A stretch of 64,000 nucleotides of DNA from Leptoclinus maculatus. Its lineage: Eukaryota > Chordata > Actinopteri > Perciformes > Stichaeidae. The position numbers and the translations under genes were made by a program. Shown here piece after piece: positions 25,684-40,604 of this stretch (its first letter is position 1; the number at the start of each line of letters is the position of its first letter). The notes beneath the pieces are model-generated. The model was not told the DNA's origin and did no database searches. It saw only the letters and a list, made by a program, of their open reading frames with translations. Where the stretch lies: assembly GCA_032191485.1 (NCBI GenBank), contig JAVDOI010000008.1, forward strand, positions 15,876,174 through 15,940,173, given 5' to 3'.

Positions 25684-25746
25684 GCAGTGGCAAGCTTGAA
25701 GGTCCATCAGCTCTCCTCATGATAAATCAGTGTTAAGGCACTTCCG
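25684..25746 (+). other. rnf146: Probable non-coding 5'UTR exon of rnf146
   Basis: A 63-base segment bounded by an acceptor (TTTCCCTTTAG) and a good donor (GTAAGT), with no reading frame joining it to the RNF146 protein. It precedes the coding exon, whose acceptor (TTTCCGCAG) ends at 25998, 12 bases before the ATG. Mammalian RNF146 likewise has non-coding upstream exons and a single coding exon (established knowledge). Confidence 0.6.
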
Positions 25747-26010
25747 GTAAGTATCAAATGTCAGCCTTGTTTGAGGTTAAAGATGGCATATAGATTATAG
25801 TATAATTTTATAATTATTAGTTTGTTCATCCTTGGACTGTTTGCTATTTAGTGACCGTGACCTATAGTTGAGTGTTAAATGTGATCATGACACTAGCAGT
25901 AAAATAGTGCTATCATTGTAGATGATATATCTAACTAGACTTTATAATTCTAACATGCTCACTATAAAAAAATATTTAAAATTTTTTCCTTTCCGCAGTA
26001 CTTCCTAAGG

Positions 26011-27165
26011 ATGGCTAGTTGTGGAGAGGTAGACCACTCTGTCAGCTCGCTTCCATCCAGTAAGAAAGGCAACAACAGTGGCGGTGGAAGTGGGAACAGT
26101 GCAGAATCCTCATGCTCTGGCTCCAGTAACTCATCCCCAGCCCTGCCTGTACCGGAGTGTGCCATCTGTCTGCAGAGCTGCTCCCACCCAGTCCAACTGC
26201 CATGCCATCACGTCTTCTGTTTCCTGTGTGTGAAAGGAGCATCCTGGCAGAGCAAACGCTGTGCTCTCTGTAGACAGGAAGTACCGGATGACTTCCTGGA
26301 AAGGCCTACACTTCTCTCTCCGGAGGAGCTGAAGGCATCGGCGGGAGGTCGGGGTGGGGCAGCAAGTGATCACGCCTGGTATTATGAGGGCCGTAATGGT
26401 TGGTGGCAGTACGATGAGCGAACCAGCCGCGAGCTGGAGGACGCTTTTTCCAAGGGCAAGAAAACCGCTGAAATGCTGATTGCTGGGTTTTTGTATGTAG
26501 CTGACTTGGAGAACATGGTGCAGTACAGGCGCAATGAGCACGGTCGTAGGCGCAAGATGAAGAGGGACGTTTTGGATATCCCCAAGAAGGGAGTGGCGGG
26601 ACTGCGCCTCGACACTGATGGTGTTACTGCGGCCATTGGGGCAGCCGGTCGAGAAAACTCTGCCGATGGGGCGGATATGACAGTGGCAGGTGTACAGCAG
26701 CAGGTTACAGGTATCCCCCCTACTGTTATAGCCCCTCCAGCCACTGCCAGACCTCCCACCTCCCTTGGTGGTCAGCCTGGCAGCAGCAGCAGCCCCACTC
26801 TGGAGGATACTCTCTCCCAACTGCAAATCAGCCCTAGGCCCACACCTTCTCATGAGCGGTCTGAGGCTGGGGAAGGCGAGGAAGAAGATGAGGAAGAGGA
26901 GGCCTCACCCTCCAGGTCCTCTGACCCTCACACCTCTGTGGATGAGTCTGGCTCTGGAGACTGGAGCGATGATGAGGATGAAGAAGAAGAGGAGGGGGGA
27001 GATGGAGAGCGTGTAGAGCCCTCGGAGGATAGGCCGCGGGGGCAAAGACTGAATCCAGAGGACAGATCCCCTCCTGGTGCCGAGTCTGCCTCGCCTCCTT
27101 CTTCATCCAGTAGCAGTGGAAGGTCCAGAATGCCCGATGGCCAGTGCACAGTGACTGAAGTGTGA
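26011..27165 (+). CDS. rnf146: E3 ubiquitin ligase RNF146 (Iduna), RING plus WWE
   Basis: The product is 384 aa in one coding exon. Residues 50-87 form a C3HC4 RING finger (Cys50, 53, 65; His67; Cys70, 73, 84, 87). Residues ~118-190 form a WWE domain (AWYYEGRNGWWQYDERTSRE), which binds iso-ADP-ribose in poly(ADP-ribose). The C-terminal half is disordered and acidic (runs of Glu/Asp at about 285-335). RNF146 ubiquitinates proteins PARylated by tankyrase, notably axin, for degradation and so promotes Wnt signalling (established knowledge). The human protein is about 359 aa, so the length fits. The start is the first ATG after the splice acceptor. Confidence 0.97.
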   Translation: MASCGEVDHSVSSLPSSKKGNNSGGGSGNSAESSCSGSSNSSPALPVPECAICLQSCSHPVQLPCHHVFCFLCVKGASWQSKRCALCRQEVPDDFLERPTLLSPEELKASAGGRGGAASDHAWYYEGRNGWWQYDERTSRELEDAFSKGKKTAEMLIAGFLYVADLENMVQYRRNEHGRRRKMKRDVLDIPKKGVAGLRLDTDGVTAAIGAAGRENSADGADMTVAGVQQQVTGIPPTVIAPPATARPPTSLGGQPGSSSSPTLEDTLSQLQISPRPTPSHERSEAGEGEEEDEEEEASPSRSSDPHTSVDESGSGDWSDDEDEEEEEGGDGERVEPSEDRPRGQRLNPEDRSPPGAESASPPSSSSSSGRSRMPDGQCTVTEV

Positions 27166-28768
27166 AGTCATCAACGATGCCATCGTCACCAAATTGCTAT
27201 GTTCCATTTCATTAATTTATTCCTCACTGTATGCTGTCGTTTACTCTGTCACGGATCAGAAGTGGGTAAGAAATTAAACATAACTTACTCCCATGTTGTT
27301 TTTTTAGGTAAACAACAACATTTTAGCAATCAAATTTGGTGTCTCTATTTTGCTCACAATAATCTGGATGTATCTGTATGGTTTGTTTTCAGCCTCATCC
27401 ACTATATGTAGAAGTATTGTTGCGTGTTCTTGTACTGAGACGGGAGGCTCGTCAATGAGTCAGATGGATACAGCATGTTGTTGTGAGCCGGGACATCTCA
27501 TAATTGTCTATCCAGCACATCATGTGAGGTAACATACTTATTGTGGTGTTCAGCTGCCATCAGTCTGCTCACTTTTTGCCATTCGGTTGCAGGCATATCA
27601 CGTTTATTTTTAAATTTTCACAAAAGTGGAAGTTAAAAGGTTAAAAATGACTTTCCACCCTGCTTCTGCCTATCCAAGGTAGTCTGGTGTTGAAATTGAT
27701 TCTCCTCCTACCCAGAGGGGTTGTGGGAGTCCAGTCAGGTCTGTGACAGTCGAGCGAGAAAGCATAAATGGGGATGTTACTCCCGACAATGGATCTCTTT
27801 ATCATGATCACGAACAGCTGCATTCTAATCATCTACACTTTAACTCTCTCAGCTAACATAGCACACAGAAATGGGCTCGTTAGAGCTCAAGTCATCCGAC
27901 TACTCTTTCAAATAATTTAATCCTTGATAATAGCTAGATCCCAACCGCCACTCTACCTAACTGATTTCTCTTACTTCAGATTTAACTAATTATGAAGGCT
28001 TTCCTTCGAAATTCTGACATTTATCCATTGACTTTGGGAATTGTGTTGTTTCAGAGCAGATTGTGGTTCGAAGAAAATCTTTAGGTCATTTATCCAGATA
28101 AAGAAAGGAAACGTAAAAGTACTTTGCTATTCAATTAATGTGCTACAACATTGTAACTCAAGAGCCCACAGGATTATCTGGCTACCTGCTGATGGTTTGT
28201 CTTTGATTTGATTGCAATTAACCTAAGGCTACTAAAATCTGTATTGATTACAAATCCTGCTTTAAATGAATGTGAATTATAAAAGTACATATTGAATTGA
28301 TTTTAGCCTTTCCCAGCTTTAAATAATTGGCATTTGAATGTGAAGTGTCAGTGTTTTCATTTTGAGAGCTGTTGAGGCCTCTGTAGCCTCATGAGTATTC
28401 TTATTGTCCCTGACTCAAGTATTCTCAATTGGTGTGTTTCTAAAGTTTTGTGATTTGTGCACGTTTGAAGAGAGAGTTACTTAATCACTACTGGCCGGCA
28501 GGATGATGAGAATTGATATTTTTGGGTTGAGTTTATGTTTTTAATTTGCTGTTTGTTTTTTTGTGTCTTATGGTTGTAAATCTGTATGATGTCTGAGGCA
28601 GTCAGAGAACAATAACATGACGCTGCTATTGGCCACACTGCAGAGATTTCATTTTTATATTTCTTACATCATCAGCTCAGTCTTAGACTTTTCATTCTGA
28701 AGAATAGTTTGTGTAACAGTTTTTGCTTGGCAACTTTTTTGTTACATGGTTTGTAATTTAAGAATAAA
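27166..28768 (+). other. rnf146: rnf146 3'UTR
   Basis: A long AT-rich 3' region of about 1.6 kb without further coding potential, ending at an AATAAA (28763-28768). No closer canonical hexamer was seen, though alternative upstream sites cannot be excluded. Confidence 0.65.
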
Positions 28769-28769
28769 T

Positions 28770-30120
28770 TGTCCTTTCATCATCCTAAAATGATATTTCT
28801 GTGCTCTTGTCCGATTATTGGTATATTCTTTATTTACCGCGTGATAGGGTACATGTCAGTTTTTTATATTTAGTATTAAGTGTTGCATAAGTAGAACTAT
28901 CAATGGGCCCATTGTAAGTCAGATTCCCCTTTTTCTCCACAGTACCACCTCAAGATATGTTTATAGGGGAAGAAAAAAACATCATCCTTCCCACTGCATA
29001 CAGGGCTGAAATATTCAATAGCTATTCTTCTTTTAACAAAGCATCCAAAATAAGACTGATTAAGCACACATACTAAAACTGCTCAGTGCAGAATTAGGCA
29101 AAGTCATTGTTTCCCCAAGTTGTTTTAAGTACATGATCAAAACGGGTGTAACAAGAAAGATACAGTAGGTAATCCAATCCATAATGCCCACACTATGCAA
29201 TACAGCCTCTCTTTATTTCATTGGACACCATATAAAGTGTTTATGTGCTGTACAGCATAACGAGGCCAACTCTTGATTTTCCCTCCCTCACCTTGAAGGT
29301 ATTTGGTATTCTGACCACGGCAGCTATCAGCACTCCAGCTGGGTGTCTGCCCAGGAAACATGACCTCTGCAGGGGGAACAGGAGATAAAGGCCGGGCATC
29401 CTCCAGGGATCCGTCCTGTTCTTGACATTTCAGTCTGTGCAGTTTTGTGCTTTTGCAGTGTCTCACTTGCAGAATGGGCTAGTTTTAAGTGTGAAATGAA
29501 AAATGAGCTACAAATTGGTGCCAAACCTTACAAATAAATATTGTAACTGTCTAAAGTATCCCTGTGCCTCAGCATCTTTCCACATGCATCGACAAGAGCT
29601 ATTGTGCACGAGTATGGAAAATCAGCCAAATAATCCCTCTTACCTACAGCTACAGTAAGAACCTCCCATTAGAGCGGAGGGAGAGTGGGGATGATCAAGG
29701 CCACAAAGAAACACTAACCTACAAAACTGCAGTAAAGAGGAAAGAAGTGCAGCAGAATTACACTCACATGTGATGCCTCATGCTTGTTATACCTCATCAG
29801 TATCTAACTGTCTGCTTCCATTAGGCTCAGCCTGGCCATGATCTAATTATTACCATAATCACATTTTCTGGGGACCAGGAGTTCATTTGCTTGACTAATG
29901 GGGACAGAAAGGATTTAGATTGAGAACGGAGTTCTTTATGTCCTTGTTTTCATCCATACTGAAAATATAAGACTAATACCTATGGAATCATATCAGCATA
30001 TTCACAGTTGATACGTTGGTATGATGTCACTTGAAGAGAAAACAAAATAACTCACAGCAATTAAAGTATGTGACAACAATGGATCTCGTATTATTGTATC
30101 GGAGGCAATGCCCCAGCTGA
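28770..30120. other. Short intergenic stretch between rnf146 and echdc1
   Basis: The two genes converge here. I see no exon, tandem repeat or terminal inverted repeat in this interval. Open frames are short and without motifs. Confidence 0.6.
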
Positions 30121-30126
30121 TTTATT
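30121..30126 (-). terminator. echdc1: Candidate echdc1 polyadenylation signal
   Basis: This is the first AATAAA on the minus strand downstream of the echdc1 stop codon, about 0.86 kb away. If it is used, the 3'UTR spans the whole hAT-type element at 30235-30867. Confidence 0.45.
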
Positions 30127-30234
30127 GGAATGATAAAGTTCGTAGTCCTTACCAACAAAGAAAAAACCTTTTATCATGCAACTCTTCATTCCCAGAGTAC
30201 ACATTACATGAGCAGCATTGTTACTGTCTTCAGC

Positions 30235-30867
30235 CAGTGGCGGGCCGTGCATTTTATACCCAGGCCTTCACTGCTGTCATGCAGCTGAAATACCACCTTA
30301 TAACCACATGATGGCGCCACAGCTATTTGTTTCTAAGGCTGTAACTATGTAGTACTCGTATTAAACAGTTCGGTACGAGGCTTACAAACGTTTGAATAGT
30401 GCTAGAGCATTTGGAAAATGCAGAAGCTTAAATTCAGGAAAATATAAAGTTTTCTGTGCTCATGTAGGCAGCTGATCCTTCTCTTTAGGAGACGATCTCA
30501 TGATTTTACTTTCACAACCCAAACATTAGAACGTACTGCTCTGCAATCTCTTTCCTCGTCTCAGCCCCCTGTGTCACGGTGTGTCGTACTCTGCTGTTAA
30601 GTTTCGTTTCACGATAGTCACGTGCTCGCCCACTGACCAATCACAGCACACCCTGCAATTCACAGAGGTGATAAAAGCTCTACTTAAAACAAGCTGCACT
30701 GGAAGCAGAGCAACTGAGGAAGACAGTAGCTGTGCAATGAGAAAATGAGAAAAATATTTTTATAAATTATAATACATAAAAAAAATATATATATATGTAT
30801 TTTTTTTTGTTGTGATTCTGTTTAGGCCAGCAGAGAAGGCTTTGCAGGCCCTGACGGCCCGCCACTG
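30235..30867. mobile_element. Non-autonomous hAT-type DNA transposon in the predicted echdc1 3'UTR
   Basis: A 633-bp segment flanked by perfect 8-bp direct duplications TCTTCAGC (30227-30234 and 30868-30875), with perfect 14-bp terminal inverted repeats CAGTGGCGGGCCGT. An 8-bp duplication and CAG-starting ends are diagnostic of the hAT superfamily (established knowledge). There is no transposase-like frame, so it is a non-autonomous derivative. The perfect duplications suggest a fairly young insertion. Confidence 0.92.
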
Positions 30868-30988
30868 TCTTCAGCACATCAAAGGACTAAGTTTGTTGAC
30901 GTAAATTAAGAGTCAGTCTGTAGCAGTTCTCAACACAATTGTGACCTGAACGGGGTTTTCTTAGCTGATCTGAGAAGCTCTTAGGAGC

Positions 30989-33505
<2,517 letters not shown>

Positions 33506-33516
33506 TCTGCTGCAGC

Positions 33517-34597
33517 CTGGAGACGGAGAAATGTGGGAGAAAATACTCACTTTCACCTCCACTGCTTCACGCTTCACACATTTTGCTATATTAAAAAAAA
33601 GGCGGTGGGCATATATGAGGAGGAACAACAGTTATCATTGCCAGGATACTCTGCTGACTGGCCAAATCAAATAAATCCCTACAAGCTTTGACAGAATTGG
33701 GACTGTTATAGATGTTTCTTTTCACCGCAGACCTTTTGATTCCTAATAATGGGAGAAGTGTTACTAATAACATTAATGACGGTTCCATTGTGTTCAACCG
33801 TAAGCCCACGCATAACACCAAGACCCTGGCACGGACACAGTTAAATAGAATTCAAACATTAATACTTTTATTAACACCTGTGTGCTGCTGTGATGCATCC
33901 GTTAGCTCACAATATCTATAGGATAAACAACCGGTGTTTTATAAAGACGTTCTTACTGTTAACAATGTGCTCATCGCAGCATTTCATGCTATGAATGGGA
34001 ATTATGATTCAGCCACTACACACCGGTGTTTTCACTTAACGTTAATTGTGTTGCCTACTTAGGCCTCTTAACCATAGACTGTATCTTAACACACAGTTTT
34101 GTGACATCACGCAATTACCAGTATAGCTTCACCCAGCTTCAACCGGACTCACTTAGTTAACCACATACTTGTATAGTGACTAGCATCATTAGCAGTAACG
34201 TAAAGCAGAAAAAGTGGCTAAACGTTACCATGACCTCTGACATCTAGAAAGTTAAGTCACGCTACGTTAATATTTAAGGTAGGTAGCTTTCCTTAAATAT
34301 TACAAACTACCGTACTGTACTGCTATAAACCTTCATCTTAAATGGAAAACATTCATTCATGTCTTAATACGTTTCTGGTGAAACTACGGCTATAAGGAAG
34401 CAAGCTTACAAAATCCATTCATAAGTAGCATTTCATCAAAGTTTTCAACAATTTTACTTGTTTTGCAGTAACGTTACAGCGTTGAATGTTGTTTGGAAAA
34501 AAAATGGATGTTAGACGATGTTTAAGTGTTCATTTGATCCTATTTGACACTACAACAATTTCAAAACCATTTAGCAACAAAAATGCAAGCACCAACC
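33517..34597 (-). other. echdc1: echdc1 intron 1
   Basis: The interval between the probable 5'UTR exon and the first coding exon, whose acceptor (CCGTCTCCAG) ends at 33517. No other exon or recognisable repeat was found. Confidence 0.5.
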
Positions 34598-34740
34598 TTG
34601 CTAAATGACAGTCGTGTGGTGTTACTCTGAAATTCGTCCGTCCGGAAACTGGAGCTCTTCGGAAGTAGACAATGTCAACGCACAAATGTAGTTCCTCAAC
34701 GATCCCACGGGGGGGCGGAGTAATACCGTCACGCAGCAAA
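34597..34740 (-). promoter_or_regulatory. echdc1: Probable echdc1 promoter and non-coding first exon
   Basis: In the minus direction a GC box (CCGCCCCCCC, near 34710) is followed by ETS-like CTTCCG and TTTCCGG motifs. A weak donor (CAAG|GTTGGT) ends a possible non-coding exon at 34597. The start of transcription is inferred and could differ by tens of bases. Confidence 0.45.
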
Positions 34741-35914
34741 TGTAATTTGGGATTCATTTGTATTCAATCAATTCTTGCATGAAGGCAGATATATCAATTC
34801 ATTATTTAGGTATTGTGTCACATACATTTGACACAACACTCTTCAAGCTATAATTTATTGTCAGCATGCAATCTTATTCATCATTGGCCAATGCACTGCA
34901 CAGAGAGATCTGCTCTTTGTCTGTCACAAGTCTGTAAACACAGAATACTGAGGAACTGGCTCTACAGACATGTCCTTATTCAGTAGTATTGACAGAGGGC
35001 TTTAAATAACACCTACGAGTTATAATGAAGCGTTGGCAGAGGCAGCTGACAGTAATATTAACATACCCTATTGTCAACTGAAGTTTTCCTTCTGTGTCTG
35101 TGTGAAGGTAAAACAGCAAAATAGCAGGTTTTGTTTGCTTGACACCAGTGAGCTGATTTAATCTTAAAGGTAATAGATACATTTTCAAGTCTAACACTGT
35201 GTTGACATCCAGTCAAAGAAAAACCTGCTATATATGTGCTTTCAAATATTGGGTTTGGAATTATATCAAAATGAGATTATGATTTGTTTAAAATTGTGTT
35301 ATAGCTTTCCACTTTTGCCATTAAAAAGCATCCTTTGAAGATGCAACTCATCTTTGAGAAATAGTCTTGTTCAACTCTTCCTAGAAACATGTAATATCAT
35401 ATGAGGGATTACCACCTTTCCTGAAGGCAGTAAAAAGTGTGAATTGCTCTGGGATCACATTTCGCCTACTGTGCAAACACAGAGAGACACAAACTACCAC
35501 AGACTTGTGTAATTGAAACAATTTGTCTGAGTACCAAAGCCTCTGTGTGAATACTGAGGTTTGTAAAGATCTGGACAATTATAGGAGACAGGTGGAAGGT
35601 GAGATACGAGATACGTGTAATGCTCAATGAGTGAGAGTAAGAAATGAGAGCATTCAGACAGTGAGACCAACTTAAACTAACATGGACAAGAGGATGATTT
35701 AAAGACCAAGAGATGCAGGAAAAGGAAGGGAAATGTGCCAAAAAAGAGGGATGTTGAGACACTTCCTTTCCTGTGATCTGATCTATGGTTACTGGGAGCA
35801 TAAATCCTTCTCTTCAATCCACACATCCTCTGCCGCTATTCACAGCCCTAAATATACAGGTGAAAACAAACTTTGACGATTCCAGAGACATGCTGAATAG
35901 AAAATCTAAAATGA

Positions 35915-35917
<3 letters not shown>

Positions 35918-35969
<52 letters not shown>
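35918..35969. repeat. (TA)26 microsatellite
   Basis: An uninterrupted TA run of about 52 bases in intergenic DNA. Confidence 0.95.
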
Positions 35970-35971
<2 letters not shown>

Positions 35972-36299
35972 AATACAAATGCAAAATGCACTTTATCTTG
36001 GTTTTTCAAAATAAATATGTGCCTAGAGACCCTGAAAGTATGAGAAAAGACCATTTTATCTCTGTTTCTCCTTTGCTAACTATCAGAAAATGTTTGTAAT
36101 AAGTGAGACTAGCTGACAGTTGCGATCCTAGACACAATAGGGGCCCAGACAAAGAAGCTCATCAAGGCCCATTGTATGTGGACGTGTATGTGTATGAGAA
36201 CAGTGTATGTATGATAGGTTGAGGTAGCTAACTGACTGTCCTAATGGTATCCAGCTGCCATACAGTAGCTATAAGGGGCCCCAAATAGTGGCTTTATGG

Positions 36300-36640
36300 G
36301 AGCTTTAAGGGGGTTTATAGCACAAGGATTTGAAGCAAATTTTTACACAGAGGCCAAACTGTGGAATTACAGCTTCCGGGTTTATACATCCATGGGAAGA
36401 CCGGAAACACTAACCAATCAGAGCAGACTGGGATTTTCGGCAGGAGGGCCTTAAAGAGACAGGCACTCAAACGTTGTTTATCAGACAGAGGAAGAATACA
36501 GGCGCTGTAGCAATGGGCAGTATGAGAAATATATATATATATTTTAACATTTAAGCATGTAAACATGTTCTTGTAGAACCCCTAAATTAAATGCATGAAG
36601 CTGAAAATGAGCATTGTATCTCTCCATTAAGTGTAGCAAA
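36300..36640. repeat. Probable interspersed repeat
   Basis: Contains 'ccaatcagagcagactggg', 'ggccttaaagagacaggc' and 'gctgaaaatgagcattgta', wording I recall from a common teleost repeat that ends in 'atgagcataatatgtccc'. The family is not identified, and no terminal repeats or duplications were located. Confidence 0.5.
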
Positions 36641-37271
36641 AGTGATTGTGTCTTGTGTATTCACATACCATTATTAACTTAGATTAGCTGTTTAAGACAC
36701 AGTGGCAAGTGATTAGTGATAAGTGATTTGATCATATATATATATATATATATATATTTGTCAAACCAATTTGATTCATGACTGTACCACAAACATGAAA
36801 GGACACGGTTTGCTGCATCCAAGACTGCAATAGACTCAAAAGTACCTCTCTGTTCTATTTAAAAGTGGGGAAGGAATTCAAAAAGGTCGGTGCGAATCAT
36901 CCCAGGCAGGCATTCCAGACACGCTGACTCTCCTTCTTGCTCTGAACAGTACTTTAAGCTACGTCAGCTAGCCTGCAACCTGTCTCTAAATATCACTCTG
37001 AGAAGTGCAGCACCTGGAAGACATGGTGGCTTAGCGGAATTTGCATACATAGTAGTCTTTAATGTCGCCCACGAGTGTGTGTAAGAGATTGTCTATGTGT
37101 GGTAGGTGTGTGATGGAGTGGCTTTCTGTCCAGACAGTTTATTATTTTATAAAAGTTCATTTCCAAACCATTATCTCACTGTGCCTGTCCACTTCCATTC
37201 ATCCTCCACCGCAGACTCCAGCTGATAATGGAGGCCTGTCTGAAATTACAAAGTGACTAATGGTTAGAGGG

Positions 37272-37272
37272 G

Positions 37273-37300
<28 letters not shown>
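37272..37300. repeat. (GA)n microsatellite
   Basis: A short GA run in intergenic DNA. Confidence 0.9.
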
Positions 37301-37304
<4 letters not shown>

Positions 37305-37477
37305 TGCACAAATGCCATTGCTTGTATCTCTCTCTGTGTGAGTTTCTGTGTGTGACTGTTTGTGGCCTCTAAAGTGATGCATCAGTGTACTGATCGATAT
37401 GCAGCTGTCTGGGGCTCCACAGGAAGTCAGGAAATGCGCTGCAGTCAGCATGGCTCTATACCAACTTACCGAGATAG

Positions 37478-37480
<3 letters not shown>

Positions 37481-37510
<30 letters not shown>
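37481..37510. repeat. (CA)15 microsatellite
   Basis: A short CA run in intergenic DNA. Confidence 0.9.
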
Positions 37511-37512
<2 letters not shown>

Positions 37513-40500
37513 GATAAGTTCCAGTAAGGATCTATTTCAGGGCAGGAAGAATGGCAGGTTGGCAGGGGCCACAGACTCTCAGGGGCCTGGAGGTTTCCTT
37601 TGAGGAGTGTAGGGAGGTCAGGGGAGCTGGAGGGCCAATGAACACTTTTCCAACGCGACAGGGTCGTGTCGGTAGCAACTCACATTGCATAACCATTGAA
37701 CCACAAAATGCGACTATTTACTGTAATATGTGTTGTGTATTTGAAACCAAGCCAAAACTTTGAAAACATCACCATAATATGGTGTAATACACCAAAAGAG
37801 GTATGTGTTTATTCATTAACAACTCAAAAACCTCAAAACCCTTCTTAAATAATCTAAACCTAAACTGGGTTGACATTAGGGAAATAATCTGCAACGATAC
37901 ACCCAATGACTAAATATAACTTGCTAGTCATGTTTGTCTATGCACTGCAGGGGACAGAGTGCTAATGAGCTTCCTTGCAGGCTAGTCAAGCTTTACCATT
38001 ATATTGTTTGTAGAGAAAACAAACAAGGCTGTGGACACACATAAAGCTGCAGGCCAAAATGTAGGCTTGACACTAGTCAACAAGCAAAAGGGCACAACTG
38101 CTTATTAGAATTATTATGCATACTATAGTGAGTGCAAATTGTATCTCAGTTCTTTTGAATAAGGCTGTAAAAGGATGAGGACTACAGAAAGGACCTGTTT
38201 AGGGCTACACCAATCAAATCAGATCAAACCGTGTACGTGGCCAATGAGTGTTGTGTGTCTGTGTGGATTTGGAATTTTATCTGGGCATCAATGGCTGTAT
38301 GTATACAACAGTCTGGTTTAGACCCCTGTCTCTGCTTGGACCTGTTTTCTATGTTTTGCATGATAAAATATTGTTCCATAAATACTTTCCATTGTGTTTT
38401 AAGCCGCATTAGAATCAAAACAGTTTGTACTGGTTATATAATGGTTTCAGCATCTGGAAACCTCCAGACTTAAGCACAGGCCAGCACTGGGAATCCACAC
38501 TCCTGGCCAGCCTTGACACAGGAAAACAGTGTGAAGCAGCCAACACAGCGCAAAGCTACAGGCATCAGGAAAGGATGACAATATTTATATTTATATCAGC
38601 GCCAGGGTAGGATTTCTGGCCCCATAACATTGTTGCACCTGTTATTTCAGTCAGCCTGGGGGTGCCAGGTTTCAGAGTGAGGGGTTAGGTGTCCGTGCCT
38701 CTCAGGGTAAGGATGTGTATGGTTGTGTGTGTGTGTGTGCCTGTCCCTTAATGTTTATGTAAGACGATGGGCATGTATGTGTGTGTGAAGTGCAAAAACA
38801 GTGCAGTAAAGTAGTGTTTTCATGTTGTAGACAGAAACGAAAATACACCATCTGACGCAAACAAAAATCACACACATTTAGAAAAAGGAATGCAGAAGGA
38901 TTTATGGAGGAGTGCATGCATAGTGAACACACACCCACACTATCAAAGAGATAGGCGCTCCCTCTGCTCCCGTCACGTAGCTCTGCAGCCATCACTCAAA
39001 GGCAGAGATCACGGTGTCACCAGAGATGTCCGCCAACAAGATTGAAGCAGCCAGACAGTCGTTTTGGTTCTAGTGCTTCATCTTTGTGAGTCGAACGGTC
39101 ACCTAGGACTCCTCCTGATGCAAAGATATTACTGTGCCATGTTTGATTGATGTTGAGGACTTATTGGTCCTATTGTGGGATTGAAGAGCGCTGTACTGGG
39201 GCAAGGCAACTGCACAGTGGCAAGGTCGGCTTAACCTGTAGTGTGTAAATTCAATCATTGAAGATTTTTTGAGAAAATCAAAACACACAAGTTAGATAAG
39301 ACTAAAGGGTTATTCAACTTCTTAAATACTACTTTATAATAATGCTCCTTGCACAGCATGACAACACCACATACAGTATTATTCAAGTGGTGCAACTGCA
39401 GGTATTTTGGTATGTGATGTGAAAAGAGAGGAGAAATATGTAAGTCCTTATGTTTATTACACAAAAAGAACAGCAAAGGTATCACCTTCATCATATGATT
39501 CACCACTTTCACCCAAAAAACTGACTGTACTACTCAGCTGAGTAATGTCCTGATATGTGACCATTTAGAATTAGTAAAAGTAGAAAAAGGCCTTTTAATC
39601 TGTTTTACATAAGCATCGTTATTTATGTTAAGCACAAAAGCAGGCTCTCGTGAACAGTGTTTAACATACATTTTGATTGGAAAACATCAGCAATGGGTGA
39701 GACAGCAAAAATAAATGCTGTCACAAACGATGTATTTAATTTTCAAATCAGGAAAATGCAGAAAAAGAAACCAGCCTTTGGTACAAAGTTATAAAAAAGG
39801 ACCTCACATTCACATTTTCGTGTTACTGTAATGAAAAATGTAAAGCCAGTCATGAATGTAAAGCAAAGTGTTTTAGTCACAGGCAAGGTACAGTCCAGGC
39901 ATGTACTGTAGGACATATTCAAGAAGGCAGAAACTAACACAGCTTAATTCAGCAGACAGAGTGATGCCATGGGGAACTCCCTGCTCCACTGCCTTTATCT
40001 CTGTCCATGAATCCATGACGCTGCATATTGTGTATGAAACATGATAGTTTGTGCAAAAGGTACACAAAACATGTTGCGCACAAAATACAGTACGTATTAA
40101 AGACATCATTCTGGATTTCATTTTGTCTGGAAGTATTTGGATCATTTGAATATGACCACGTATCACTTGTAAATACAGTATTATAGAACTAAGCAGTAGC
40201 AGAAGGTCTGTTGGCAGATCTGCAAGGCTACACTAGTCCAGGCTAGAATCCAGACCAGAGCATAGGACATCCATTCTGATGGTTGGCATGAATGAATGAC
40301 GCGTTTTCATTGTCCTCTGAGGCTACGCATGATGCCTGGTTCATCAGGCGGGTTCATCGGAGCACACTGCTGAATAAGTGAAGCTGCTTCAGATCCTTTC
40401 CTTGCATCCTTGGTCAGTTAGTCTCTTGCTGGATGCCACATACATTCTAAAAGGTGAGTTGGTGAACTAAAGCACTTATGAGTCTGTAGGAGTGGAGAAG

Positions 40501-40604
40501 CAGTCTGGGTGTGGTATGTACAATAGCAATGAAAAGGAACGTTCAGTGTTCAGAGGTTGTCGCTGAGGGCTTCTCGTTGGTTCAATCATACGGGGAGGTG
40601 GAGC

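Larger units (their letters stand above)
34760..39450. other. Gene-free DNA between echdc1 and kiaa0408
   Basis: No exon was recognised. The interval holds TA microsatellites (35918-35969 and about 36735-36758), a GA run (about 37272-37300), a CA run (about 37481-37510) and an interspersed repeat at about 36300-36640. Confidence 0.6.

Noticed and set aside
26131..26853. 240-codon frame antisense to rnf146
   Set aside because: It overlaps a strongly supported RING/WWE coding exon and shows no motif of its own.
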